NCBI RefSeq assembly: GCF_030123365.1
Contig: NZ_CP126107.1
Coordinates: 3,492,001 to 3,556,000 of the forward strand
DNA length: 64,000 nucleotides
Direction: 5' to 3'
DNA from: Neobacillus sp. SuZ13
GTDB lineage: Bacteria; Bacillota; Bacilli; Bacillales; Cytobacillaceae
The notes under the pieces are model-generated. The model was not told the origin of the DNA. It was given only the letters and a program-made list of their open reading frames with translations, and did no database searches. A program made the translations under genes and the position numbers. This document shows positions 25,646-33,902 of the stretch, piece after piece (the stretch's first letter is position 1; each line of letters starts with the position of its first letter).

Positions 25646-25669
25646 GAAGCCCGGGATATCCCAGGCTTC
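25646..25669 (-). terminator. Terminator of the C-S lyase gene
   Basis: GAAGCCTGGG/CCCGGGCTTC stem with an ATAT loop, then TTTTTATCTTTTT on the minus strand. Confidence 0.8.
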
Positions 25670-25745
25670 CTGCTATGGAGCGTGTTACCTTCTCCTTCTC
25701 ACTTATAGACATCCAATCGATTTTTACAAATTCTTTCTTAATCCA

Positions 25746-26936
25746 TCAATTTAGTTCTTCAAACTCTCTGGCAATTCTTTCAAACGCTTCCTGTATGAGT
25801 GGCCTTGGTGACGGGATACAAATTCTTTGCCACTGTAATCCTTCCTCACCAAACATCTTCCCATCCTCAAGCAGTACATTCGCTTTATTATAAATGCGAT
25901 CATGGATTTCTTCAGGTGTGAGACCATACTCGCTAAAATCCATCCACATAATATAAGTACCTTCTGGAATCCTCACCTTCACTTTCGGCATTTTCTCCGC
26001 TAAAAACGTAACAGCCCATTCCATTGTCCCATCAATGTAGTCCTTCAACTGTTCTAACCAGTCTTCTCCTTCATTGTATACAGCAATCAAGGCTGAAACC
26101 GTAAAAGGTGATGGTAAGTGCATGCCCATAACCTTATTGAAAGTGGTTCTAAGTTCTGGATTGGAGATAATTACATTTGTACAATGAAGCCCAGCGACAT
26201 TGAACGTTTTATTGATTGCTGTAAAAGTAATAATACGATCACGCTGTTCAGTAGCCTTGGCAATTGGAATAAAGGTCTGATTTCGGCGAACTAAGTCGCC
26301 ATGTATTTCATCGGCAACGATGAGGACATCATGCTCCGCACAAATATCGGCTAATTTCCTTAATTCATCCTGAGTAAACACTCTTCCAGTTGGATTATGC
26401 GGGTTGCATAAGATGAACATTTTCGTCGTTTCTTCTTTGGCTTTCGCTTCAAAATCGGCAAAATCAATTTCAAAGTACCCTTCACTATTTGCTTTAAGAG
26501 CGTTATTCACAACTTTGCGACCATTGGCTTCAATTGCCGAAGTAAACGGTGGATACACTGGCCTTTGGATAATGATGCCGTCTCCTGGGTTGGTTAAGGC
26601 TTTGACAGCCACATTTAAGGCATGGACCGTTCCCGGACTAAAACTGATTTCCTCCTGCGGAATCTCCCAATCATGTCTCTTTTTAAACCAATGTTGAATG
26701 GCCTCAAAATACTCTTTTGGAAAGATAGTATAGCCGAAAATTCGGTGGTCGACGGTCTTATGTAAGGCATCAACTAAGGGCTGAGGGACGGGTAAATCCA
26801 TATCGGCTGTAAATAATGGAATCGTCTCTTCATCGTATCGTTCTGTCAGCCCAATCTGCTTAAGGAGCTCACCACCATCCCATTTAATTGAATAGGTTCC
26901 TCTTCGGTTTACTATTTCATCAAAGTTATATTTCAT
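25746..26936 (-). CDS. patB: PatB/MalY-family PLP-dependent C-S lyase (cystathionine beta-lyase)
   Basis: 396 aa, fold-type I aminotransferase-like. The PLP lysine is in FTAINKTFNVAGLH, the phosphate-binding and pyridine contacts are in NPHNPTGRVF and VADEIHGDLV, and the substrate arginine is near CIPSPRPL. In Bacillus the PatB protein cleaves cystathionine and other beta-thio amino acids. AAGGGTGG stands before the ATG. It is monocistronic between the chb operon promoter and tnrA. It could also act as an aminotransferase. Confidence 0.88.
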   Translation of the reverse strand: MKYNFDEIVNRRGTYSIKWDGGELLKQIGLTERYDEETIPLFTADMDLPVPQPLVDALHKTVDHRIFGYTIFPKEYFEAIQHWFKKRHDWEIPQEEISFSPGTVHALNVAVKALTNPGDGIIIQRPVYPPFTSAIEANGRKVVNNALKANSEGYFEIDFADFEAKAKEETTKMFILCNPHNPTGRVFTQDELRKLADICAEHDVLIVADEIHGDLVRRNQTFIPIAKATEQRDRIITFTAINKTFNVAGLHCTNVIISNPELRTTFNKVMGMHLPSPFTVSALIAVYNEGEDWLEQLKDYIDGTMEWAVTFLAEKMPKVKVRIPEGTYIMWMDFSEYGLTPEEIHDRIYNKANVLLEDGKMFGEEGLQWQRICIPSPRPLIQEAFERIAREFEELN

Positions 26937-27083
26937 TTATATCCACCCTTCTTTTTTTCATTTCATCAAATGTTTCATTTGTAAAAATTTTCATTGATTA
27001 CTCTAATTATAGCGATTAAACGAGATGATTAAAAATTTAGAAGGATAAATTTTTTATCAAAATGTCTGCGATGACACTAAAAA

Positions 27084-27108
27084 GAGCAGGCCTCAGGTAG
27101 CACTGCTC
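27084..27108 (-). terminator. Terminator of tnrA
   Basis: GAGCAG/CTGCTC arms followed by T5 on the minus strand. Confidence 0.6.
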
Positions 27109-27128
27109 AATACTGCAAGTTACACATG

Positions 27129-27440
27129 TTATTTTATTGGCCCGTTTCGATTAAAATGGGAATTGATTTGACCAATGATCATCTTACGCTTTTCCTTTTT
27201 GGAGAAATCTCTGCGAATTTCCATCGTTTGGACTCCCTCTTCAATTTTCTCAGCAATTTCTATTAGTCTTTCAATATCCGCAAATGAGTATTTTCGTGTC
27301 CCATTTGGGGTCCTGTCTGGAAAAATAAGCTTTCGTGTTTCATAATAATGGATTTGTCTGCTGGTTAGTCCCGTCAATTCTGCCACAATTCCTATGGTTA
27401 TAACCTTTTGTTCACGATAAGATGGGGTTTCGTTTCCCAA
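27129..27440 (-). CDS. tnrA: MerR-family nitrogen regulator TnrA
   Basis: 103 aa. TnrA controls nitrogen-limitation genes and is held inactive by feedback-inhibited glutamine synthetase. The winged-helix MerR domain (residues about 13-75) reads [16 protein letters not shown] and [19 protein letters not shown], and the C-terminal tail GQINSHF matches the glutamine-synthetase-binding tail of TnrA (GQLNAHF in B. subtilis, from memory). GlnR would be longer and sit next to glnA. The start is TTG with AGGTGG just upstream. A perfect TnrA box 58 bp before the start indicates autoregulation. Confidence 0.88.
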   Translation of the reverse strand: MGNETPSYREQKVITIGIVAELTGLTSRQIHYYETRKLIFPDRTPNGTRKYSFADIERLIEIAEKIEEGVQTMEIRRDFSKKEKRKMIIGQINSHFNRNGPIK

Positions 27441-27497
27441 AATACCACCTGCCCAGTTTGTTTATTTTTAAAAATGTGAATTGTTTAACAATTCTAA

Positions 27498-27514
27498 TGT
27501 TACATATTCTAACA
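27498..27514. promoter_or_regulatory. TnrA/GlnR box upstream of tnrA
   Basis: TGTTACATATTCTAACA fits TGTNA-N7-TNACA exactly (17 bp). A related half-spaced sequence, TGTGAATTGTTTAACA, lies at 27475-27490. Confidence 0.8.
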
Positions 27515-27678
27515 CAGGATGTTATAAACTGAAACAATAATTTCCTCTCTTACAAAAATTTCACTTTAATTATGAAAATATCAGCTTAATTAGGGATCAA
27601 TTATAGTTGACTCTTTAAAAATTCTATGTCACCTTAGAAATATATTCTTATGTAAAGAAGGGAAGGACGTAGTCCCTT

Positions 27679-28653
27679 ATGAAAAGAAAAATACTTGCCT
27701 ATAACTTTGAATTCTCTGAAACGCTAGACCGTTTACGAGATCGTTTCGATGTGGAAATTTTTGAACGGATCAATCCCAAAACAGACCCAGCATTTTTGCA
27801 TGCTCTTGAGATGGCTGAAGGAATTGTCGGTCTTGCGCTCCCAGTTGATAAAGAATTATTGGACCGAGCTCCAAATTTAAAAATAATTTCCAATAACTCG
27901 ACAGGTTTTAATAACCTATCCCTTGATGAGATGACCAAGCGTGGTATCATGGGCACAAACACACCAGGCGTACTTGAGGACACTACGGCTGATGCGATTT
28001 TCGGTATTCTTCTGGCAGCAGCAAGACGCATCCCCGAATTAGACCAATTCGTAAAGACTGGAAAGTGGAAGCAACATCTAACTAGGAAAGAATATGCCGT
28101 TGATGTTCATCATAAAACATTAGGTATTATTGGAATGGGGAAGATTGGTTCATTAATCGCTAAACGCGGACATTTTGGCTTTGATATGAATGTTCTTTAC
28201 TACAACCGTACCCGTAACCTTGAAGCCGAAGAAAAATACAACGCTGTTTACTCTTCATTAGATACCTTACTAAGTGAATCCGATTTTGTTTGTTTAATGA
28301 CTCCGCTTACTCCTGAAACGGAAAATATAATGGGAAAACGCGAATTTAAATTGATGAAAAATTCAGCCATTTTTGTAAATGGTTCGCGCGGAAAAACAGT
28401 GGATGAAAAGGCATTAATCGAAGCGTTACGAACCAACGAAATCCATGGAGCAGCATTAGATGTATTCCAAATTGAACCAGTCAGAGCGGATCATCCTTTG
28501 CTCCAGTTTCCCAATGTAGTGACGACGCCGCATGTTGGATCATCCACCCACGAAACGGAACTAAAAATGGCCAAACTTGCAGTCGAGAATTTAGAAGCAG
28601 GGCTAACGGGGAAACGCCCGAAAAAACTTATTAATCCTGAGGTATTGGATTAA
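27679..28653 (+). CDS. D-isomer-specific 2-hydroxyacid dehydrogenase
   Basis: 324 aa, an NAD(P)H-dependent reductase of glyoxylate, hydroxypyruvate or 2-ketogluconate type. The Rossmann loop GIIGMGKIG (about residue 149), the catalytic Arg in NGSRGKTVDE, Glu in FQIEPV and His in TPHVGSST are in the right order. SD AGGA lies in the loop of a short hairpin (AAGGGA/TCCCTT, 27658-27678) directly before the ATG. It is probably cotranscribed with the next gene (21-nt gap). Substrate is not determinable from the sequence. Confidence 0.88.
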   Translation: MKRKILAYNFEFSETLDRLRDRFDVEIFERINPKTDPAFLHALEMAEGIVGLALPVDKELLDRAPNLKIISNNSTGFNNLSLDEMTKRGIMGTNTPGVLEDTTADAIFGILLAAARRIPELDQFVKTGKWKQHLTRKEYAVDVHHKTLGIIGMGKIGSLIAKRGHFGFDMNVLYYNRTRNLEAEEKYNAVYSSLDTLLSESDFVCLMTPLTPETENIMGKREFKLMKNSAIFVNGSRGKTVDEKALIEALRTNEIHGAALDVFQIEPVRADHPLLQFPNVVTTPHVGSSTHETELKMAKLAVENLEAGLTGKRPKKLINPEVLD

Positions 28654-28674
28654 TTTTACAAAGGAGATAGACCT

Positions 28675-29352
28675 TTGAACTCACCTAAAACTATTGTTGA
28701 AAAACTAAATTTAAGTAAGTATGATCGAAAACTGGTTCTTAATAAACCTGAAGATTTAGATGAATTGAATGGATTAAATTATGATTCAACACCAAATAAA
28801 GAAAAATATGATCTAATATTTTGTTTCGTTTTTAGTTTGGAGGAATTTTCACAGCAGCTTAAGTCAGTGATTGACAATCAATTACTCGAAAAAAATGGAT
28901 ACATATTCTTTGCCTATCCAAAAAAGAATAATCCAAAATATCAAGAATACATTGAACGCGACAGTTTATTTGAGGCAGTTGCGATGGATGAAGAGGGCTA
29001 CACATTTGGAAGTGACATTAAGTTTTCTAGAATGGTTAGTTTAAATGATGTGTTTACCGTGGTTGGGTTGAAATCAACTCCCAAAAAAGTGAAAAAGATT
29101 GCTAACAGTAAATCTAGTCAATGTGTGGACGACTATATTATACATGTCGACGATATTAAACAGTATTTAAACCGAAATGAAGAGTTACTGGCGTCCTTTA
29201 ATCAATTAACCTTTGGCTATCAAAAGGATTGGGCCCGTTATGTATATAGTGCAAAACGGAAAGAAACCCAAGAAAAACGGTTGCTCGAAATGGAAACAGT
29301 GCTGGGCGAAGGTTATAAAACAATGGATTTATATCGAAGGAAACAGAAATAA
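28675..29352 (+). CDS. Hypothetical 225-aa protein with YdeI/OmpD-associated-like C-terminus
   Basis: Soluble protein starting at TTG with AAAGGAG 8 nt upstream. The N-terminal part (residues 1-130) resembles a Rossmann-like DUF3052-type domain (KYDLIFCFVFSLEEFS, FFAYPKK, FTVVGLKS). The C-terminal part (about 150-225) carries DIKQYLNRNEELLASFNQLTF and KDWARYVYSAKRKETQEKRL, a pattern seen in YdeI/OmdA bacteriocin-protection proteins. No catalytic residues can be assigned. It follows the 2-hydroxyacid dehydrogenase and ends at a strong terminator. Confidence 0.7.
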   Translation: MNSPKTIVEKLNLSKYDRKLVLNKPEDLDELNGLNYDSTPNKEKYDLIFCFVFSLEEFSQQLKSVIDNQLLEKNGYIFFAYPKKNNPKYQEYIERDSLFEAVAMDEEGYTFGSDIKFSRMVSLNDVFTVVGLKSTPKKVKKIANSKSSQCVDDYIIHVDDIKQYLNRNEELLASFNQLTFGYQKDWARYVYSAKRKETQEKRLLEMETVLGEGYKTMDLYRRKQK

Positions 29353-29357
29353 ATGTG

Positions 29358-29386
29358 CCCCCTTCTACCTAGAAGGGGGTTTTGAT
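29358..29386 (+). terminator. Terminator of the two-gene dehydrogenase operon
   Basis: The stem CCCCCTTCT/AGAAGGGGG with a 4-nt loop is followed by TTTTGATTTG. Confidence 0.85.
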
Positions 29387-29410
29387 TTGTAAATGAAGGA
29401 AAGCGGGGTC

Positions 29411-29509
29411 ACGACAGTAAATGGTGAGGAACCGCCAGTAAACACAGCATATCTGCCAGTAAATTCCCCTTATCCGCTAGTAAAAGCTGCCTATCCGCCA
29501 GTAAACCTC
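29411..29509 (+). repeat. 21-bp tandem repeat (five degenerate units)
   Basis: Units start at 29411, 29432, 29453, 29474 and 29495, exactly 21 bp apart, with the core CCGCCAGTAAA and a variable half. In one frame the units stay open (an ATG at 29393 to a TAA at 29512, 39 codons), giving heptads such as PPVNTAY and LPVNSPY. There is no proper ribosome site, so translation is doubtful. Confidence 0.75.
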
Positions 29510-29600
29510 TAAATAAAACCAATATCATTCCCCTCAAGCATATTACTTATACATTTTCTTTAAATTGGCTACAATTCTAATAGAAATGGAGGAAACGAAA

Positions 29601-30737
29601 ATGGTACGATTTCTGGCAATCATCTCATTTATCCTTTTATTTAAATTTTCACTCCCTGTCATAGACGAACACTTGGAAAAAGGCGATATCGAAAAAACGG
29701 TTGATTCCATTCAGTCTGTAATAAATGTCAAAGACAACACAGCACTAGCAGAGACACTTGATAGTTTTTCCGAAAAAGTTCAACAAATAGGGAAACAGCT
29801 AGGCATACAATTGAAGGATGGTCCAACTACTAAACAACAACCACAACAGCAAAAAGAAAAAGTAGAGTTGACCACGCCTGCTGAACAAGTTTTTGCAATT
29901 CATAATGTTGAAATTGGCAATCCAAAAGCAGATATAGAACATGATTTAGGAAGTGCAAACCGTGCGTCTCTTAATGAATATGGGACAGATTGGTATAGCT
30001 ATCATCAAGATTATCATGATTTCTTTATGGTCATGTACGATGAAAACAACAAAGCTGCCGGATTATACACAAATCAAGATCTAATCTCATCAACCAATGG
30101 AATTAAACTCGGAAGTTCGAAAAAATCCGTCCGTGAAAAGCTTGGGGAACCTTTAACGAAAATTCAAAAAGGGTTCACGGTATACCAACTACAGGAAAAT
30201 AGCGATAATGATTTGTTTTTAGTCGAGGGAACCTATGTTACCGTCTTTTATGATAAACATGAAAATAATACAGTTACCGCCATTCAATTGATCAATAAAG
30301 ACTTTGAAGAGGAAAAAATGGATTTTTACACAAAAGGGAATTCAGCTTTAAAAGAGGGCTTTGAATATCAATTATTTGATTTAACCAATGCCGCACGAGT
30401 TAATCACCAACTGCCTATCCTTACTTGGGATGAGCACGTTCGAGAAACGGCCCGTAAGCATAGCACCGATATGGCTGTCCATCAGTATTTTGATCACACC
30501 AACCTTAAAGGACAATCTCCCTTTGACCGGATGAAAGAAGACGATATCACCTTTCATTTGGCGGGCGAAAACCTGGCCTATGGCCAATTTAGCAGCATTT
30601 TCGCTCATGAAGGCTTAATGAATTCACTTGGGCATCGGGAAAACATTTTGCGTGAGGGATATGAGTATTTAGGGGTGGGTGTAGCATTTAATAATGAATC
30701 ACAACCATACTATACGGAAAACTTCTTTGCAAAGTAA
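29601..30737 (+). CDS. Secreted/membrane-anchored CAP-domain protein, YlbC-like
   Basis: 378 aa. An N-terminal hydrophobic segment (MVRFLAIISFILLFKFSLPV) is a signal or anchor, then a charged Gln-rich linker, a CAP-associated N-terminal domain (about residues 95-245; repeated LG.....R...G..L..YQ pattern) and a CAP/SCP-PR1 domain (about 255-378) with LTNAARVNHQLPILTWDE, HSTDMAVHQYFDHTN, AGENLAYG and LGHRENIL. The function of bacterial CAP proteins of this kind is unclear; sporulation or wall roles are suspected. The ATG at 29601 has GGAGG 8 nt upstream; an ATG 12 codons earlier does not. Confidence 0.88.
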   Translation: MVRFLAIISFILLFKFSLPVIDEHLEKGDIEKTVDSIQSVINVKDNTALAETLDSFSEKVQQIGKQLGIQLKDGPTTKQQPQQQKEKVELTTPAEQVFAIHNVEIGNPKADIEHDLGSANRASLNEYGTDWYSYHQDYHDFFMVMYDENNKAAGLYTNQDLISSTNGIKLGSSKKSVREKLGEPLTKIQKGFTVYQLQENSDNDLFLVEGTYVTVFYDKHENNTVTAIQLINKDFEEEKMDFYTKGNSALKEGFEYQLFDLTNAARVNHQLPILTWDEHVRETARKHSTDMAVHQYFDHTNLKGQSPFDRMKEDDITFHLAGENLAYGQFSSIFAHEGLMNSLGHRENILREGYEYLGVGVAFNNESQPYYTENFFAK

Positions 30738-30748
30738 TGATAAACACA

Positions 30749-30778
30749 AACCTTCCTTTTACTAAGGAAGGTTTTGTT
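30749..30778 (+). terminator. Terminator of the CAP-domain gene
   Basis: AACCTTCCTT/AAGGAAGGTT stem, 5-nt loop, then TTGTTCGTTT. It also lies just beyond the convergent gene. Confidence 0.8.
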
Positions 30779-30791
30779 CGTTTGATAGCTA

Positions 30792-31442
30792 TTAAGATTC
30801 CGTGTCTGCAATAACCCTTGCTAATTCATCATCAGTATAGAAACCCGTAATGCCAGGTTTATTTTGAAGATAATAAAAGATTTCTTCCTTCGTATAGTCT
30901 GTTTTTAACCCTTTAATAATAGTGGCTAAATAATTATGGGATGGCTTTTTCATTTCTACTTCAGCTTGTTCCCAAGGTGCTGTAAAGGTAAAAATTGGAT
31001 ACCCCTGGTCATCACCTAGATAAATAATATTGCCATACCAAGCACGGTGGCGAAATATTTTTGACCCTTTCTCTTTTACCTCGTTTAAATCTATTTCAAA
31101 GATTTTTCCACTATTCTCTTGTTTCACCACATCTAAAAACTGTTCAATGGTGATTAAATATTTTTTACTATAGGTGAGAAACTCCTCTCCGTGCTTTAAT
31201 CCTATAAAGGCTACACCTTGCGATTGCCACCCAGCTGCCTCTTCTGCAAAATAAAGCGGATAATTGAATATAAAAGAAGACTCTGCAATCGGCAGTGATT
31301 GATCTTTACAGCCTGTCTCCACTCTTGTGGACCCCGCTGGACTCCCGCCCTTGATATAGCATAAGAACCGATCCTTATTAAGATTTGAACCATAACTTGC
31401 ATACCACACATACGGCTTACTTTCACTCACCATTCCCACCAT
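30792..31442 (-). CDS. Gamma-glutamylcyclotransferase-like protein
   Basis: 216 aa, cytosolic. The N-terminal WYASYGSNLNKDRF is the GGCT-fold substrate-binding signature (YGSNL). The remaining length is larger than classical GGCT proteins, with a C-terminal helical extension containing YYLQNKPGITGFYTDDEL. In Bacillus such proteins are often left as hypothetical. The start region is ambiguous: ATG (31442), ATG three codons later and a GTG after it all lie near a GGTGGG stretch. It lies 23 nt downstream of the sirtuin gene, so both are likely one operon. Confidence 0.75.
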   Translation of the reverse strand: MVGMVSESKPYVWYASYGSNLNKDRFLCYIKGGSPAGSTRVETGCKDQSLPIAESSFIFNYPLYFAEEAAGWQSQGVAFIGLKHGEEFLTYSKKYLITIEQFLDVVKQENSGKIFEIDLNEVKEKGSKIFRHRAWYGNIIYLGDDQGYPIFTFTAPWEQAEVEMKKPSHNYLATIIKGLKTDYTKEEIFYYLQNKPGITGFYTDDELARVIADTES

Positions 31443-31465
31443 CTTTTTTTTGTAAAATTTTTTAT

Positions 31466-32239
31466 TCAGATGCTTAGTTGTTCATCCAATAGTGACAAGG
31501 ACTTCCCAATCGACTCAGGAATGACGAATGTATTTCGATCAGTGTCATATGGAGTATCACCGATATTAATTATAATTAATGGAGTGCTATTCCTTCTATA
31601 TTGAGGGAATGTTGAAAATGGAGTGACCTTAAGACTCGTTCCTAACACCAATAGACAATCTGCCTCCTCAATCGTATGTAAAATCTTATTAAACCCTTCA
31701 ACCGTAAACCATTTACCTGTATCACCAAATAAAACAACATCCGGTTTTATGAAACGTTCTCTCTTTTGAGGAGTATCGCAATAGTCACAAATATAAAATT
31801 CATTAATGGTCTGAAAACGATTTAGCATTTCTTCGGTAGTGTAACTTTTATCGCAATGTAAGCAAGACGCTGTTTTCATTGTTCCATGAAATTCAATTAC
31901 GCTTTTACTTCCTGCTTTTTGATGAAGTCCATCAATATTTTGGGTAATAATATGAGAAACTTTCCCTTCTCTTTCCCACTTTGACAAGATTTCATGTCCT
32001 GCATTTGGCAAAGCTTCCGGATGATAAAGATTGTCGAGTGCAAATTGATAGAACTCTTTTGGATTTTGATAAAAATAATCAAGCGAAAGAATATATTCAG
32101 GTGCCAATTGATAAACTCCAGTCCTTGAACGAAAATCCTTTATGCCTGATTCGGTACTTACTCCGGCACCAGTAAGTACAACAATGTTCTTCGCATTTTT
32201 GATTAGGGTCACACATATATCAAACTGATTATTTTCCAT
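31466..32239 (-). CDS. NAD-dependent protein deacylase (sirtuin, CobB/SrtN family)
   Basis: 257 aa. It removes acetyl or other acyl groups from lysines using NAD+. The NAD motif GAGVSTESGIKDFRS (residues about 20-34), the catalytic TQNIDGLHQKAG, the HG in FHGTMKTA and four zinc cysteines (CLHC and CDYC) are all intact, as are GTSLKVTPFS and IINIGDTP. AAAGGAGAGG precedes the ATG. First gene of a pair with the GGCT-like gene. Confidence 0.93.
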   Translation of the reverse strand: MENNQFDICVTLIKNAKNIVVLTGAGVSTESGIKDFRSRTGVYQLAPEYILSLDYFYQNPKEFYQFALDNLYHPEALPNAGHEILSKWEREGKVSHIITQNIDGLHQKAGSKSVIEFHGTMKTASCLHCDKSYTTEEMLNRFQTINEFYICDYCDTPQKRERFIKPDVVLFGDTGKWFTVEGFNKILHTIEEADCLLVLGTSLKVTPFSTFPQYRRNSTPLIIINIGDTPYDTDRNTFVIPESIGKSLSLLDEQLSI

Positions 32240-32313
32240 CAGGTCACCTCTCCTTTTTTAAGCGTTTCTCAAGCATGTAAATGAATCTAATTTATATTAT
32301 TTTACTACATAGA

Positions 32314-32342
32314 AAAACGATGAGTAAAAAACTCATCGTTTT
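32314..32342. terminator. Bidirectional terminator hairpin
   Basis: AAAACGATGAGT/ACTCATCGTTTT stem with T tails both ways. It ends transcription from the CxxH/CxxC gene before the sirtuin operon. Confidence 0.75.
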
Positions 32343-32350
32343 TGTTTTCG

Positions 32351-32400
32351 TGCCTGCCTCCCACTACCTTACAAAATTTTAAAGTACTGGGGGGCAGGCA
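32351..32400. repeat. GC-rich hairpin element TGCCTGCC...GGCAGGCA
   Basis: TGCCTGCCTCCCACTAC and GTACTGGGGGGCAGGCA are arms of a 50-nt near-perfect hairpin around an AT loop. It lies just downstream of the CxxH/CxxC gene and may act as its terminator or be a dispersed repeat related to the GGTGTCAGGCAC motif. Confidence 0.6.
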
Positions 32401-32409
32401 TTATAGATG

Positions 32410-32589
32410 TTACGCAAACGCACGTAATTTTTCATTCTTTTTTAGTTGCAATGGTTTATGTGTGTAATAGATTTTTGCAAGTGCGTGATTATCGCATAGA
32501 GAACATTTAATTTTATAGGAAGCTTTGCTAATATGGGGAGTATCTAAGAAGTTTAAAATTTCTTTCATATGTCTGTCACAGGCCCACAT
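32410..32589 (-). CDS. CxxH/CxxC small protein
   Basis: 59 aa, too short for many gene finders. It contains CDRH near the N-terminus (residues 4-7) and CSLC in the middle (29-32), the pattern of the Bacillus CxxH/CxxC family, which is associated with spore formers and probably binds zinc. GGGGTG lies 5 nt before the ATG. It lies 37 bp downstream of the ferredoxin gene on the same strand, so it may be read from the same transcript. Confidence 0.75.
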   Translation of the reverse strand: MWACDRHMKEILNFLDTPHISKASYKIKCSLCDNHALAKIYYTHKPLQLKKNEKLRAFA

Positions 32590-32626
32590 GATTTCACCCC
32601 GAATTCGTATTATTTTAATTCACTAA

Positions 32627-32974
32627 TTAAATAGTTGTGACTTCTTTCTGAATTTTATCTGGCTTTCTCTTTTTGACGACTTCTGTAAAATCATCATCCC
32701 AAGAAATTGAAATGTCTCCGTTAGTAACGAAAGTTTGACACCCAAGACGGTAACCTTCTTTTAACCATTCTTCCCCTAATTTTCTTCTTTCCTGCACTTT
32801 GACTTTATCTAAAAATTCTTCGCCTTCTTCTGTTTTAAAAACGCAGCTGCCGCAAATTCCTCCGCCACATCGGTTTGGGAGTTCTCCATCATAACGAAGG
32901 GACATCCTTAAAATATTTGAATCCTCTGGTACCTCTAATTGTTTATTGCTGTTAATGAAATTTATTTTTGGCAT
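32627..32974 (-). CDS. [2Fe-2S] ferredoxin, plant/mammalian type (first copy)
   Basis: 115 aa electron carrier. The cluster ligands are C36, C41, C44 (in RCGGGICGSC) and C79 (in YRLGCQTF), the C-x4-C-x2-C...C layout. The charged C-terminal tail (VVKKRKPDKIQKE) is an addition. A TGGTATACAATATACCA palindrome lies 31 bp before the start, the same operator type as in the catabolic block beginning at 33.1 kb. I therefore place it in that regulon as an electron donor to an oxygenase. A second ferredoxin of the same type is encoded at 39055-39384. Confidence 0.9.
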   Translation of the reverse strand: MPKINFINSNKQLEVPEDSNILRMSLRYDGELPNRCGGGICGSCVFKTEEGEEFLDKVKVQERRKLGEEWLKEGYRLGCQTFVTNGDISISWDDDFTEVVKKRKPDKIQKEVTTI

Positions 32975-33004
32975 GCTTCGTTTCCTCCCTTTTATTTATC
33001 TTCT

Positions 33005-33021
33005 TGGTATACAATATACCA
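33005..33021. promoter_or_regulatory. GntR-type operator, site 1 (ferredoxin 1)
   Basis: TGGTATACAATATACCA is a perfect palindrome (TGGTATA-CAA-TATACCA). It is the best-formed member of a site family found upstream of most units between 32.9 and 46.9 kb. Confidence 0.7.
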
Positions 33022-33158
33022 CATTTAAAATTATCAGACAATACAAATATTTTAAATCTTTCCATTTTTAAAAAAAGGTAAATTTTAGACCACATCGAGT
33101 AGACGGTGTGGTCATGGCCATTGTTGAAAGCTCACTCCAAGATCTTTTCTAGAATAGA

Positions 33159-33869
33159 TCAAGTGGACATCAATTTTTCTTTTTTATTTAGCTTTTCTTT
33201 TATATTTCCAATATAAGTGATATAAGCTTTTTTTGAGTTTTCAATATGAATCCTCATTAAGTATTCAGCCATTTCCGCTTCTTTATCACGTAAGGCTTTC
33301 ATGATATCGATGTGTTCTTTTAATGATTCTTTTCTACGGCCTGGTGTCTCATATCCCATATTTGCAGCCATATGTATATAGTCAATCAGACCAGAGAGAA
33401 TCTCAAATAATTTAGGGCTTTTCGATGCTTTATTAATGAGACGATTCATCTCAATATGCTCAAGATTAAAATTTTCTTCCGCTTGATCTGTTAACTCCAT
33501 CAGTTCTTTGATCTTTTGATCCAATTCTAGTTGTGTTTCTTTATCCATCCGCCCCGCAGCCAATTTAACGGCAAGTACTTCTAATGAGGCAAGGATTGTA
33601 AATACCTCGATGACTTCATTCTCGGATATATTCGAGACAACGACACCTTTTCTGGGAACTGTTTTCACAAAACCTTGGGATTCCAAGCGGAACAAGGCTT
33701 CTCGAATCGGTGTCCGGCTGATACCTAATTTTCCAGCCAGTTCTCGTTCAATTAACCGGTCGCCCGCTTTTAATTCGCCCTCAAGAATCATTTCCTTTAA
33801 ATAGTTATACGCATGCTCACGAATCGATAAAAGATTGTTTTCCTCCCATCTTAAATCCATAGTTTTCAC
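33159..33869 (-). CDS. GntR/FadR-family (FCD domain) transcriptional regulator 1
   Basis: 236 aa. N-terminal winged helix (residues about 12-80; GISRTPIREALFRLESQGFV) and a C-terminal all-helical FCD effector domain (about 90-220) with the metal/ligand helix pattern ...HIEMNR... and SLKEHIDIMKALRDKE. Such regulators respond to small organic acids. Its recognition helix region (RTPIREALFRLESQGFVKTV) is the same as in the regulator at 46145-46822, so both should bind the same operator. It lies 33 bp downstream of the CHR transporter genes on the same strand and is probably the distal gene of that operon. Confidence 0.9.
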   Translation of the reverse strand: MKTMDLRWEENNLLSIREHAYNYLKEMILEGELKAGDRLIERELAGKLGISRTPIREALFRLESQGFVKTVPRKGVVVSNISENEVIEVFTILASLEVLAVKLAAGRMDKETQLELDQKIKELMELTDQAEENFNLEHIEMNRLINKASKSPKLFEILSGLIDYIHMAANMGYETPGRRKESLKEHIDIMKALRDKEAEMAEYLMRIHIENSKKAYITYIGNIKEKLNKKEKLMST

Positions 33870-33902
33870 CCGCTCATTTTATTTATTTTTTACCTTTCCG
33901 TC

